Shown here piece by piece: positions 1-6,804 of a stretch of DNA of 14,581 nt. The translations under genes and the position numbers were made by a program. The stretch is taken from positions 1 to 14,581 of the forward strand of contig JBBITL010000094.1 in NCBI GenBank assembly GCA_037440765.1, given 5' to 3'. This DNA is from DTKY01 sp037440765. GTDB taxonomy: Bacteria; Acidobacteriota; Terriglobia; Bryobacterales; Bryobacteraceae. The notes beneath the pieces are model-generated. The model saw only the letters and a list, made by a program, of their open reading frames with translations. It did no database searches and was not told the origin of the DNA. Each line of letters opens with the position of its first letter. Within the stretch, counting starts at the first letter, position 1.

Positions 1-2
1 CA

Positions 3-1277
3 CCATGCCGGCCGAGCAGCGCGACTTGCGAGCCACCGTTTGGTTGTCCAGCCCCTCGGCGCAGGCCAGTACGACGCGCGCCCGCGCCCGGCGCTTTGAT
101 CGTGGTCCGGCGCCGGCTGGCCGGCGGCTCCACTCCGAGACTCCTCAGTCAAGAGGGTGGCAGGCCCGTCACAACCAGGGCCGACGCTCAGGGCGCATAT
201 CGTCTGCTCGGACTCGCACCGGGTGGATACGAAGTGGGGGTGATCTCGACGATGGACGCGATGCCGGCTGCCACGAGCAGTCCCGTGTTGGCCGCCACGG
301 CCCCTCCTCGATTCCTTTCGATCGCGGCCGGCGAGGGACACGTGAACGCTGATCTCACACTGCCCATGGTGGGCGCGGGAAGTATTGACGGCCGTTTGGA
401 TGGTGCTCCCGCAGAGGGTGCGGTCCTGCTCGCCCTGCTCCCACGGGACCTGCCGGCCGCTCCCCTCGCCAGGGCGCTCATGGATCGCAAGGGAGCATTC
501 CACTTCAGGGGTATTCCCTCCGGCGCATATTCACTTGTCGCGGCTGCCACCTCCAGTGGCAGCGGCGGCTATGTCGGCTTCCTCGGAGCCGATCCTGTGT
601 TTGAGCGCCTCGAATTGGAGGTTAACGCAGCGAGTTCGGTCGAGATCCTGGTCCACATGCGGCCGGGCAGGACGGCCTCTTTCCGACTCGCAGGGCCGGA
701 CAAAGCCCCCGCATCCGCGTGTGGCCCGAGCGGCACCTTGCTGCTCACTTCGCCGGAGGCTTGGGGTGCGCATGCAGATCGCCGGGCTGAGATATCCGTA
801 TCGGCGCCCCTGACGCTCCGCGGTCTTGCACCAGTGCGCTACCGTGCCAGTGTAACCGGACTCCCGTACGGGTGCTTTGGTTCGACCGGAACAATCCTGG
901 ACCTGACGGGCGACGCGCCCCCGGTCACTCGTGTCCGAGTGTCGCCCGGAGCCGGTCTTCGAGGGAAGTTGGTCCCCGCGCGGCCAGGCGACGGCGGACA
1001 TTCCGTGGTGGTACTCTTGCCGAGGCCCGGCGGCCTGCTTGATGCCGGTATCCTCGCCGTGCTTTCCGGCGCTTCGGGCTATTTCGGGATCGACTCCTTG
1101 CAGCCTGGCACTTACGGGCTGCTGGGCGTAAGAGAGGACGACTGGTCTGATCCAGAGTGGCAACCGGACCTTTCGCAGGCTGTCCAGGTCGAACTCCCTG
1201 GCGGAACGACCAGCGCGGATCTCCCTGCCCCGGCCGGGCAGCGACCCCGCCATGGAGAAGCCGGCCGTGTACCCTGA
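3..1277 (+). CDS. Carboxypeptidase regulatory-like (CnaB-like) repeat protein, 5' partial
   Basis: The reading frame is open from base 3 to a TGA at 1275-1277, so the gene probably begins before the window. Counting from the TTG at 96 as residue 1, three motifs of the form D/S-x-x-G-x-Y/F ... G/S-L/I-x-P/S-G-x-Y recur, near residues 28-48 (ADAQGAYRLLGLAPGGYEV), 130-150 (RKGAFHFRGIPSGAYSL) and 325-345 (SGASGYFGIDSLQPGTY). This is the signature of carboxypeptidase-regulatory / CnaB-like beta-sandwich domains, which acidobacteria carry in many exported proteins. No catalytic motif is visible, so a structural or binding role outside the cytoplasm is inferred. The typical fold seems to begin at about base 80 (PAPGALIVVRR); upstream of it this frame is rich in Pro, Arg and Cys and does not look like the family, while frame 1 looks more protein-like. 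A frameshift near bases 60-97 is therefore possible. The C-terminus looks natural, ending soon after a beta strand. Confidence 0.7.
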   Translation, partial: PCRPSSATCEPPFGCPAPRRRPVRRAPAPGALIVVRRRLAGGSTPRLLSQEGGRPVTTRADAQGAYRLLGLAPGGYEVGVISTMDAMPAATSSPVLAATAPPRFLSIAAGEGHVNADLTLPMVGAGSIDGRLDGAPAEGAVLLALLPRDLPAAPLARALMDRKGAFHFRGIPSGAYSLVAAATSSGSGGYVGFLGADPVFERLELEVNAASSVEILVHMRPGRTASFRLAGPDKAPASACGPSGTLLLTSPEAWGAHADRRAEISVSAPLTLRGLAPVRYRASVTGLPYGCFGSTGTILDLTGDAPPVTRVRVSPGAGLRGKLVPARPGDGGHSVVVLLPRPGGLLDAGILAVLSGASGYFGIDSLQPGTYGLLGVREDDWSDPEWQPDLSQAVQVELPGGTTSADLPAPAGQRPRHGEAGRVP

Positions 1278-1532
1278 CTCTCGCAACCGGCAGCACAGGG
1301 CGAAATGGTCTCCTACGAGCAGGTCCCGTGCAGCGCCGCGAGCGCAGCTCAACACCGGCCCGCCGGCCTGGACATCGACGGTGCCTGCTCGCATCTGCTT
1401 CAGAGCCTCTGCGTGGGACGGGGAACGGCACGCATCACCTGCTGCGGCACCGCCGGCGGCTTCGGCCGCCTATTGCGCAGGTGGCCCGCGATCGTCGAAA
1501 GAGCGGAAACCCTCTCACTGCGAGGAGTAGAG
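1278..1532. other. Gene-free gap before the insertion sequence
   Basis: I see no recognisable gene here. One open frame (ATG 1305 to TAA 1560-1562, 85 codons) has mostly G or C in third positions and is in the same frame as the preceding gene, but it matches no family I know, is Cys-rich, and ends inside the left end of the insertion sequence. It may be decayed coding DNA cut by the insertion, or chance in GC-rich sequence. Confidence 0.4.
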
Positions 1533-1553
1533 CTAGCGCATGTTTGCGCTTTT
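1533..1553 (+). repeat. Left terminal inverted repeat of the IS
   Basis: These 21 bases are the exact reverse complement of 2611-2631. Bases 1535-1550 are also self-complementary (AGCGCA, 4-base loop TGTT, TGCGCT), so the IS tip can form a hairpin within one strand. The outermost four bases are CTAG. Confidence 0.85.
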
Positions 1554-1600
1554 AGCCGGTAATGGTCTGAAAACAGGGAGGCGGTTTTCGAGTTTGGTCA

Positions 1601-2458
1601 CTACATGACCGTTTCCTGGCCCTCAGGCGGTTGCGGCGGGTCCAGGTCGGTGAGCCGCAGGATCTTCAGCACCTCGGCGGCCTGACGGCTGCCGCGGGTC
1701 ACACACAGTTTGCCCCGGTGACCCACCTCGACCCGGACGCAGCGCACCGTCTCCAGAGCTTGCCAGGCCGCCGGCGAGGAAAGGCTGCTCCCGGCGGCCC
1801 GCAGCTTCTTCTCCAAGGCCCGGTCCAGCAGGAACGCCAGCGCCGCCAGCCGTCCATCATCACCACACCAATCAACACCTGCCGGTTGCGGGGCTTGCCG
1901 TCCCGGCTGTAGCCGAAGCGCCCCAACTCAGCCGGTCCTTGGCCCTCGAAGCAGGTCGAGGTGATGTCATAGAAGACCAGCCCGGGCTCCAGACTGAACA
2001 GGTCGCGCAACTGCTGCCGGATGGCCGTCTCGATCGCCGCCTTGCGGGCCAGCAGATCGTCGAGGGTTTCATGCCACAGCCGCAGTTGCTCGAAGCTCAC
2101 CTTCACCCGCCGCGATTGCTTCCACTGCGGGGTCCAGCGGCTGCCCACGGCGCAGCGAGGGGCAGGCCTGGTTCAGGATCAGACCCAGCGAGAGAGAGTC
2201 CAACAGGTGGCGGGCAACACACACCGGTCCCCAGGTCCAGGCTTGTGGCGCGGCCACCTGTTGGGCCGAGACCCAGGTGGGATTCGGCTGGTTGGCCTGT
2301 AACAGGCCGACCAGGGCGTCCAGGTGCGGGGCGAGCAGGTCTTTGCGACCGACGTGCAGCACCACGCGCTGGCGGACCTTGCCGCCCTGGCGGTAGTTCT
2401 CTACCAGGCGGAGGTACTCGTGGCGGCGGTTGGCAGCCTTGACGGAGCGGAGGAACAA
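1601..2458 (-). pseudogene. IS1634-family transposase remnant, two internal deletions
   Basis: Read on the minus strand from a TTG at 2458 preceded by AGGAG; an original ATG may have mutated. Three blocks lie in three frames. The N-terminal block (2458 to about 2130; MFLRSVKAANRRHEYLRL..., NYRQGGKVRQRVVLHVGR) is the family's start. A middle block (about 2130-1845) carries LFSLEPGLVFYDITSTCFEG and GRFGYSRDGKPRNRQVLIG, including the first catalytic Asp in YDITST. The C-terminal block (about 1845-1601; LAALAFLLDRALEKKLRAAG, then SSLSSPAAWQALETV) is the family's end. Missing between blocks 1 and 2 is the segment usually leading to RRxxPQW. Missing between 2 and 3 is the large segment holding the second Asp (normally GDRGM) and the catalytic Glu. 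About 286 codons remain of roughly 500-570. Only the first DDE residue survives, so the product would be inactive. Family assignment is from remembered consensus, not from a search. Confidence 0.85.
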
Positions 2459-2528
2459 GGGCTTCTCCTGCTACACCACAAGTATTTGAGATGAAATCCA
2501 ATATAACAAGCCTGAAGTGCGGACAATA

Positions 2529-2558
2529 TCGAAAAAGTGTGTCACTACACTTTTTCGA
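2529..2558. repeat. Perfect 12-bp inverted repeat inside the IS right end
   Basis: Arms TCGAAAAAGTGT (2529-2540) and ACACTTTTTCGA (2547-2558) are perfect reverse complements around the loop GTCACT. It lies in the non-coding IS end, between the transposase start at 2458 and the right terminal repeat. The 3' arm ends in a T-run on + and, by symmetry, also on -, so it could act as a two-way terminator keeping outside transcripts from the transposase. Alternatively it is a subterminal transposase site, since GTCACTACA also occurs in the left end (1597-1605). Confidence 0.6.
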
Positions 2559-2610
2559 AAACGGAGAATCGCCCTCGTGTTTTCAACGACTTACGGAAAG
2601 AGGCCCTCAA

Positions 2611-2631
2611 AAAAGCGCAAACATGCGCTAG
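2611..2631 (+). repeat. Right terminal inverted repeat of the IS
   Basis: This is the exact reverse complement of 1533-1553 and marks the right boundary of the element. It ends 9 bases before the ATG of the next gene, so that gene's transcription and translation signals lie in or across the IS end. A TAGTAT hexamer (2629-2634) straddles the boundary. Confidence 0.85.
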
Positions 2632-2640
2632 TATTGGCGT

Positions 2641-3486
2641 ATGCGCGTCCAGAACCTGCCTGGTATCACGGCGGGCCTTGCTTTTCTGGGAACTCTGACG
2701 GCGTTCCCGGGGGCGTTCCCGTCAAATGCGCTGGCCCAGCCGGTGAAACTTGACGATCTGATTGAAAGGCACCTGGAGTCGATAGGCCCGGCCGAAGGCC
2801 GTCGCGCGGCAGAGAACCTCGTTATTACCGGAACTGGCTCCATCTCATGCGTGCGCGGCTGCGTGGGGAACGTTCAGGGAGCCGCTACCATCGCCTCTGC
2901 GGCGGGCAAGAGGCTCATCGCGATGAAGTTCAACAGCGCCGCCTATCCCGGTGAGAGATTTCTCTTCAACGGCAAGAGCGTTGAGGTGGCCAGGCTCCCG
3001 GCGGCACAGTATTCGGTGCTGGGGTTGTTTTTCGGCGACAACCGGGTGTTCATGCAGGAAGGGCTGCTGGGAGGCGCTCTGACGCAGGGCTGGCCATTGC
3101 TGGATCTGAAGGCAAGGAAGCCAAGGCTCAGCTACCGTGGTCTCCAGGAGGTGGAGGGCCGCAGGCTTCATGACGTGGAGTTCTCCCAGCGCAGCGGCCG
3201 GTCAGACTTCACTGTCCACCTCTACTTCGAGCCGGACACTTATCGCCACGTCGTAACGCGCTATCGGAGCGCACTTAGCAACCTGGCTGACGACGCCTTG
3301 CCCTACAACATCGTGGAGAGGTTCTCCGACTTCCTCGCGGAGGGCGGCCTCACGCTGCCGCATGCCTACGAAATGCAGTTTGATGGCCCGGCGCATATGC
3401 TGCACTGGAGGATGCGCCTCACGGAGTTCCGGGCCAACACGGAGGTCGATCCGGCGACTTTCACCATTTCCTTCGGCGAGAAGTAG
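2641..3486 (+). CDS. Exported LolA/outer-membrane-lipoprotein-sorting-like protein
   Basis: A 281-residue protein with a Sec-type signal peptide: a short basic start (MRVQ), a hydrophobic stretch at about 9-27, and a likely cut after Ala-Leu-Ala (30-32). The mature part opens with VKLDDLIERHLESIGPAEGR, which resembles the helix at the start of many acidobacterial LolA-like exported proteins (consensus roughly D-x-I-I/L-x-R-H-L-x-x-x-G). The rest is predicted beta-rich (for example FTVHLYFEPDTYRHVVTRY at about 196-214), in keeping with a half-barrel lipid-binding fold. No enzyme motif is visible and the substrate is unknown. The start is the first ATG after the IS end. No convincing Shine-Dalgarno sequence precedes it, so expression may depend on a TAGTAT-containing promoter formed at the IS junction, or be poor. 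A gap of 160 bp separates it from gltX. Family assignment is moderate; exported location is more certain. Confidence 0.65.
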   Translation: MRVQNLPGITAGLAFLGTLTAFPGAFPSNALAQPVKLDDLIERHLESIGPAEGRRAAENLVITGTGSISCVRGCVGNVQGAATIASAAGKRLIAMKFNSAAYPGERFLFNGKSVEVARLPAAQYSVLGLFFGDNRVFMQEGLLGGALTQGWPLLDLKARKPRLSYRGLQEVEGRRLHDVEFSQRSGRSDFTVHLYFEPDTYRHVVTRYRSALSNLADDALPYNIVERFSDFLAEGGLTLPHAYEMQFDGPAHMLHWRMRLTEFRANTEVDPATFTISFGEK

Positions 3487-3631
3487 GCGGAAGCGTCCGG
3501 GCCGCTGATGGAGCGCTGCGCGCGCCACGCCGGCGGCCCCAGTTCACCAATCAGGTCGCCAACCGGCCAACCCGCCAATTCCCCCAGTCTCCTGCGCCCG
3601 CGCCGGCCGATGGCGCCGAAGTCCCGTCCGC

Positions 3632-3637
3632 TATACT
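3632..3637 (+). promoter_or_regulatory. Candidate -10 box of the gltX operon
   Basis: TATACT (5 of 6 to TATAAT) ends 9 bases before the gltX ATG, which would put the transcript start at or within a few bases of the start codon. No good -35 is seen 16-18 bp upstream, and only a weak AGG (3638-3640) could serve as ribosome binding site. The operon mRNA may thus be leaderless or nearly so. Confidence 0.45.
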
Positions 3638-3646
3638 AGGTCTTTA

Positions 3647-5086
3647 ATGCTTCGGGTCCGTTTCGCCCCCTCTCCAACCGGATATCTGCACATCGGCAGC
3701 GCCAGAACCTATATCTTCAACTGGCTCTACGCGCGCCGGAATGGCGGCGCCGTAGTCCTGCGCATCGACGACACCGATCTCGAGCGCAACACCCAGGAGT
3801 CGCTCGACTCCATCTTCGATGGACTGGGCTGGCTCGGCCTCCCCTGGGACGAACTCTACCGCCAGAGTGAACGGCTGCCGCTCTATCGCGAGATGGCCGA
3901 GGCGCTGCTGGCCAAAGGAGCCGCCTACCGCGACTTCACGCCGGCCTACGACGGGGCCGAGGAACGGCCCTACAGCGAATCCGCCTGGCTCTTCGACCCC
4001 GTCATGCGCGGCCTCTCGCGCCAGGAGAGCGACCGCCGCGCCGCCGCCGGCGAGCCCTTCGTCATCCGCTTCCGCGTGCCGCGCGAAACCCGCCGGTCGG
4101 TCGAGTTTCGCGACGCAGTCTTCGGCGATCAGTCCAAGGCCACCGCCGACATGGAGGACTTCGCACTGCTCCGTTCAAACGGCATGCCGACGTACCACCT
4201 GGCCTCCTCAGCCGACGACGTGGACCTCCGCGCCACGCACGTGATCCGCGGGCAGGACCACCTGACCAACACCTTCAAGCACGTGCTGCTCTTTGAGGCC
4301 GCCGGCGCCGAACCGCCCCAGTTCGCCCACCTTCCGCTGCTGATCGCGCCCGACGGCGCCAAGCTGTCCAAACGCAAGCACGGGCCGGTGGTGAGCGTAA
4401 CCACGTACCGCGACGGCGGTTTCCTGGCGCACGCTTTCGTCAATTTTCTTTGTCTGCTCGGCTGGTCGCCCAAGGACGGCCGCGAGCGCATGTCCCGCCC
4501 AGAGCTGACCGAGGCGTTCTCCTTTGAGGGCATCAACAAGTCCAATGCCGTAGTGAATTTCACCGAGGACGACCCCTTCGATCCCAAGGCCGTCTGGCTT
4601 AACGCCGAGCACCTGCGCGCGCTCGCCGACCAGGATCTGGCGCGCCACATGGAGCCGTTCCTCACTGCCGCGGGCTACAAGGTGGAGCCCGAGAGACTAC
4701 TGGCCGTGACCCCGCTGGTCCGCGAGCGCATCCGGACTCTGAAGGACGCGGTCGCCGTCGCCGACTTCTTCTTTCTCAATGAGCTCGCTCCCTACGACGG
4801 CGCCGAGCTCGTCCCCCAGAAAGGAGATGCTAAGCTGGCGCTGGCTGTGCTGGAACGGGCGGTGCCGTTGCTCGCCGGGACCGGCTTCCGGCGTGATTCC
4901 CTGGAGGCCGCCCTGAGGGCGGAAGCCGCCGCCATGGGCATCAAGACCGGCCAGATGTTTCAGCCCATCCGTGTTGCGGTCTGCGGCCGCAAGGCAGCGC
5001 CGCCGCTGTTCGAAACCCTGGAGGTGCTGGGGCGCGAGACCTGCCTCAAACGCATCCGCCAGGCCATCCAAAGGTTGCGATCATGA
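3647..5086 (+). CDS. gltX: Glutamyl-tRNA synthetase (GluRS)
   Basis: Charges tRNA-Glu with glutamate using ATP, in the cytoplasm. The 479-residue length is normal for bacterial GluRS. The class I signature is PSPTGYLHIGSART at about 9-21, with the HIGH motif as HIGS (15-18), and the KMSKS loop is KLSKR (239-243) within APDGAKLSKRKHG. RIDDTD (39-44), ADDVDLRATHVIRGQDH (189-205) and LCLLGW further on are also typical of the family. No Cys-rich zinc site is visible. The C-terminal anticodon-binding helical domain is complete. The start at 3647 gives the usual N-terminus. The stop codon overlaps the start of glnS by 4 bp (ATGA), so the two are translationally coupled. Since a GlnRS is encoded next to it, this enzyme is expected to be the discriminating type that charges only tRNA-Glu; that is inference. 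Confidence 0.97.
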   Translation: MLRVRFAPSPTGYLHIGSARTYIFNWLYARRNGGAVVLRIDDTDLERNTQESLDSIFDGLGWLGLPWDELYRQSERLPLYREMAEALLAKGAAYRDFTPAYDGAEERPYSESAWLFDPVMRGLSRQESDRRAAAGEPFVIRFRVPRETRRSVEFRDAVFGDQSKATADMEDFALLRSNGMPTYHLASSADDVDLRATHVIRGQDHLTNTFKHVLLFEAAGAEPPQFAHLPLLIAPDGAKLSKRKHGPVVSVTTYRDGGFLAHAFVNFLCLLGWSPKDGRERMSRPELTEAFSFEGINKSNAVVNFTEDDPFDPKAVWLNAEHLRALADQDLARHMEPFLTAAGYKVEPERLLAVTPLVRERIRTLKDAVAVADFFFLNELAPYDGAELVPQKGDAKLALAVLERAVPLLAGTGFRRDSLEAALRAEAAAMGIKTGQMFQPIRVAVCGRKAAPPLFETLEVLGRETCLKRIRQAIQRLRS

Positions 5087-6804
5087 GCAGCTCAAGCCCT
5101 GATGCTCCCGCCGAGAGACCCGCGCCGACGCACTTCATCCGGGAGATGATCCTGGACGACCTGAAGACAGGCCGCTTCGGAGGCCGCGTGCATGCCCGGT
5201 TTCCACCGGAGCCCAATGGCTACCTGCACATCGGCCACGCCAAGTCGATCTGCCTCAACTTCGGCCTGGCGGCGGAGTTCGGCGGCAAGTGCAACCTGCG
5301 CTTCGACGACACCAACCCCTGCAAGGAAGAGCTCGAGTACGTCGAGTCGATCATCACAGATGTGCGCTGGCTGGGATTCGACTGGGAGGACCGCCTCTTC
5401 TACGCTTCCGACTACTTTGGCCAGCTCTACGACTGGGCCGTGCAGTTGATCAAGGCCGGCAAGGCCTTTGTCTGCGATCTCACCGCCGAGCAGGTTCGGG
5501 ACTATCGAGGCACGCTGACCGAGCCGGGTCGCAACAGCCCTTATAGAGACCGCTCGGTCGAGGAGAACCTGGACCTGTTCAGGCGCATGAAGGCCGGTGA
5601 GTTCCCCGACGGCGCTCGTACCCTCAGGGCCAAGGTGGATATGGCCTCCCCCAACCTCAACATGCGCGACCCGGTGCTCTACCGCATCCTGCACGCCGAG
5701 CACCACCGCACCGGCGGGCAGTGGTGCATCTACCCCATGTACGATTTCGCCCACGGCCAGTGCGACTCCATCGAGCGCATCACCCACTCCATCTGCACCC
5801 TGGAGTTCGAGGACCACCGCCCGCTGTACGACTGGTTTCTGGATGCCCTCGGCATCTATCATCCGCAGCAGATCGAGTTCGACCGGCTGAACCTTACCTG
5901 CACCGTGCTCAGCAAGCGCAGGCTGCTGACTCTTGTTCAGAAGGGCTATGTCAGCGGATGGGACGACCCGCGCATGCCGACGCTGTCCGGCATGCGCCGC
6001 CGCGGCTACACGCCGCAGGGGATTCGTAACTTCTGCGCCCGGGTGGGCGTGTCCAAGACCAACGGCATCATCGAGCTGGCGCTTCTGGAACACGCCATAC
6101 GCGAGGACCTCAACCGCACCGCGCCGCGCGCCATGGCCGTGCTGCGGCCGCTGCGCGTGGTGATCGAGAATTACCCCGAGGGCCAGGTCGAGCAAATGGA
6201 GGCGGTCAACAACCCCGAGGACCCGGCCATGGGCACGCGGACTACTCCGTTCTCCCGCGTCATTTACATCGAGCAGGAGGATTTCCGCGAGGACCCGCCC
6301 AGGCAGTACTTCCGCCTGGCGCCGGGCCGCGAGGTTCGCCTGCGCTATGCCTACTTCATCCGCTGCACCGGCGTGGTGAAGGACGAGGATACTGGCCAGG
6401 TCGTGGAGCTGCGCTGCACGTACGATCCTCAGACCAGGGGCGGCAACTCGCCGCCCGACGGCCGCAAGGTGAAATCCACCATCCACTGGGTCTCGGCCGC
6501 ACACGCCATCGACGCCGAGGTGCGCCTCTACGATAACCTCTTTGCTGCGGAGATCCCCGGGGACCAGGGGCGGGAGTTCACCGAAGACATCAACCCGAGG
6601 TCCCTTGAGGTGCTCACCGGCTGCAAGCTCGAGCCTGGCCTCAGCGGGGCGGCCTCAGGCAGCCGGTTTCAGTTCGAGCGGCTGGGCTACTTCTGCGTCG
6701 ACCCGGACTCGACGCCCGCCCGGCCGGTCTTCAATCGCAGTGTGGCGCTCCGGGACACATGGGCCAAGATCGAAAGGTCCCTCAAGGTTAAGGATCAGGC
6801 ATGA
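5083..6804 (+). CDS. glnS: Glutaminyl-tRNA synthetase (GlnRS)
   Basis: Charges tRNA-Gln directly with glutamine in the cytoplasm, bypassing the GatCAB amidotransferase route. It has 573 residues, close to E. coli GlnRS. Evidence: FIREMILDDLKTGRFGG (18-34), the class I signature PPEPNGYLHIGHAKSI (41-56) with a perfect HIGH (49-52), RFDDTNP (73-79), CIYPMYDFAHGQCDSIERIT (215-234), and a KMSKS loop as VLSKRR (275-280), followed by WDDPRMPTLSGMRRRG and the two beta-barrel anticodon-binding domains. The ATG overlaps the gltX TGA by 4 bp, and its own TGA overlaps the next ATG in the same way. Bacterial GlnRS is held to derive from eukaryotes by transfer and is present in only some phyla, so its place beside gltX is a useful lineage marker. 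Base composition does not differ noticeably from its neighbours. Confidence 0.97.
   Translation: MSSSSPDAPAERPAPTHFIREMILDDLKTGRFGGRVHARFPPEPNGYLHIGHAKSICLNFGLAAEFGGKCNLRFDDTNPCKEELEYVESIITDVRWLGFDWEDRLFYASDYFGQLYDWAVQLIKAGKAFVCDLTAEQVRDYRGTLTEPGRNSPYRDRSVEENLDLFRRMKAGEFPDGARTLRAKVDMASPNLNMRDPVLYRILHAEHHRTGGQWCIYPMYDFAHGQCDSIERITHSICTLEFEDHRPLYDWFLDALGIYHPQQIEFDRLNLTCTVLSKRRLLTLVQKGYVSGWDDPRMPTLSGMRRRGYTPQGIRNFCARVGVSKTNGIIELALLEHAIREDLNRTAPRAMAVLRPLRVVIENYPEGQVEQMEAVNNPEDPAMGTRTTPFSRVIYIEQEDFREDPPRQYFRLAPGREVRLRYAYFIRCTGVVKDEDTGQVVELRCTYDPQTRGGNSPPDGRKVKSTIHWVSAAHAIDAEVRLYDNLFAAEIPGDQGREFTEDINPRSLEVLTGCKLEPGLSGAASGSRFQFERLGYFCVDPDSTPARPVFNRSVALRDTWAKIERSLKVKDQA

Larger units (their letters stand above)
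1533..2631 (-). mobile_element. Defective IS1634-family insertion sequence
   Basis: The element is bounded by a perfect 21-bp inverted repeat at 1533-1553 and 2611-2631. Shorter matches lie further in (TGAAAACA at 1568-1575 and GTTTTCGA at 1584-1591 both recur as reverse complements near 2578-2585 and 2555-2562). It encloses transposase fragments in IS1634-family order on the minus strand. At about 1.1 kb it is well short of intact members, which carry a transposase of roughly 500-570 residues. Both termini end in CTAG; as CTAG is self-complementary, it could be part of the repeat or a 4-bp target duplication. No longer flanking direct repeat was seen. The element cannot move by itself, but intact ends could let a related transposase act on it. 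Confidence 0.82.

Noticed and set aside
531..1394. 287-codon minus-strand open frame over the first gene
   Set aside because: The + frame carries repeated CnaB-like motifs; the minus translation is Arg- and Gly-rich without any family pattern.
3499..3539. GGGCCGC/GCGGCCC inverted repeat after the LolA-like gene as a terminator
   Set aside because: The loop is about 27 bases and no T-run follows; a 7-bp GC match is easy by chance in this DNA.
5092..6504. 470-codon minus-strand open frame
   Set aside because: Antisense shadow of glnS with no recognisable motif.
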